The translations under genes and the position numbers were made by a program. From NCBI GenBank assembly GCA_903928395.1, contig CAIYQS010000130.1:1-7708 (forward strand): a DNA stretch of 7,708 bases, given 5' to 3'. Below are positions 7,317 to 7,708 of this stretch, in pieces (position 1 is the first letter of the stretch; each line of letters opens with the position of its first letter). The DNA comes from an uncultured Actinomycetes bacterium. Lineage in GTDB: Bacteria; Actinomycetota; Actinomycetes; Nanopelagicales; Nanopelagicaceae. The notes beneath the pieces were generated by a model. It was not told the origin of the DNA. It worked only from the letters and a program-made list of their open reading frames with translations, and did not search any database.

Positions 7317-7708
7317 TTAAAATTCCACCTCGGAGGTCGCTTCATCAATTGCGGCTACGAGTTCTGGATCGATGGCAACTGGAACATAATGAGCACGAAT
7401 CTTGCCTTCGATCTCATTTGCCAAATCAGGGTTATCTATCAAGAAGTTACGTGAGTTTTCTTTACCCTGACCAAGTTGATCACCTTCATAGGTGTACCAA
7501 GCACCGGACTTCTTCACGATTCCGAGCTCTACGCCCATGTCAATGATTGATCCTTCGCGTGAGATTCCCACACCGTAGATGATGTCAAACTCTGCTTGCT
7601 TAAATGGGGGCGCAACCTTGTTCTTAACAATCTTGACGCGAGTTCTATTACCAACCGCCTCTTGACCATCCTTTAAGGTTTCAATTCGACGAACATCCAT
7701 CCGAATTG
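7317..7708 (-). CDS. recA: Recombinase RecA, C-terminal part
   Basis: This is the last 129 residues of RecA; the ATP-binding core and promoter lie beyond the right edge. RecA forms filaments on single-stranded DNA, drives strand exchange and triggers LexA self-cleavage. The visible part reads through from the window edge (IRMDVRR, so the internal Met is not the start). It carries signature stretches of the end of the core and the C-terminal domain: GNRTRVKIVKNKVAPPFK, the AEFDIIYG strand, SREGSIIDMG, and SGAWYTYEGDQLGQGKEN. The tail ends in acidic residues (DEATSEVEF), as is common for RecA, where the tail tempers DNA binding. No intein is present in this part. The TAA stop is 2 bases before recX. 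Confidence 0.98.
   Translation of the reverse strand, partial: IRMDVRRIETLKDGQEAVGNRTRVKIVKNKVAPPFKQAEFDIIYGVGISREGSIIDMGVELGIVKKSGAWYTYEGDQLGQGKENSRNFLIDNPDLANEIEGKIRAHYVPVAIDPELVAAIDEATSEVEF
7325..7331 (-). promoter_or_regulatory. Shine-Dalgarno site for recX
   Basis: GAGGTGG on the minus strand lies in the last codons of recA, 10 bases before the recX GTG. It is the strongest ribosome site seen in the window and supports the GTG as the true start. Confidence 0.6.

Overview
The window is a tightly packed run of genes all read from the minus strand, so transcription runs from the right edge to the left edge. In transcription order they are recA (3' part only), recX, miaB, miaA, dapF, hflX, a Sua5/YrdC/YciO-family gene, glyA, and the 5' part of a wecA/rfe-type glycosyl-1-phosphate transferase gene. 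No gap exceeds about 20 bases. No RNA gene, mobile element, repeat array or convincing terminator is visible.

The gene order points to an actinobacterium. recA-recX-miaB-miaA-dapF-hflX is the order known from Mycobacterium and Streptomyces, and a sua5-type gene followed by glyA and wecA/rfe matches the stretch upstream of the ATP synthase operon in that phylum. Base composition looks close to half GC by eye (not counted). With minimal spacers and start/stop overlaps, this suggests a small-genome, perhaps aquatic, actinobacterium rather than a high-GC soil type. That placement is an inference.

Right part (about 6829-7708): RecA, the recombinase, and its modulator RecX are two bases apart. Middle (3695-6809): MiaA and MiaB carry out successive steps of ms2i6A formation at tRNA position 37, DapF makes meso-diaminopimelate for lysine and peptidoglycan, and HflX is a ribosome-associated GTPase. 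Left part (1-2247): a divergent Sua5-fold protein, serine hydroxymethyltransferase, and the start of a membrane enzyme that begins lipid-linked cell-wall glycan synthesis. Four consecutive junctions (miaB/miaA, miaA/dapF, dapF/hflX, hflX/sua5-like) share exactly 4 bases (ATGA or GTGA), which suggests translational coupling.

I did not find a new biological system; most of the window is conserved housekeeping DNA. Two points deserve a second look. The Sua5-like protein has lost most residues of the family's substrate-binding signatures while keeping an intact frame and fold-level motifs. Also, two gene blocks that are usually separate in actinobacteria are joined here by a 4-base overlap.
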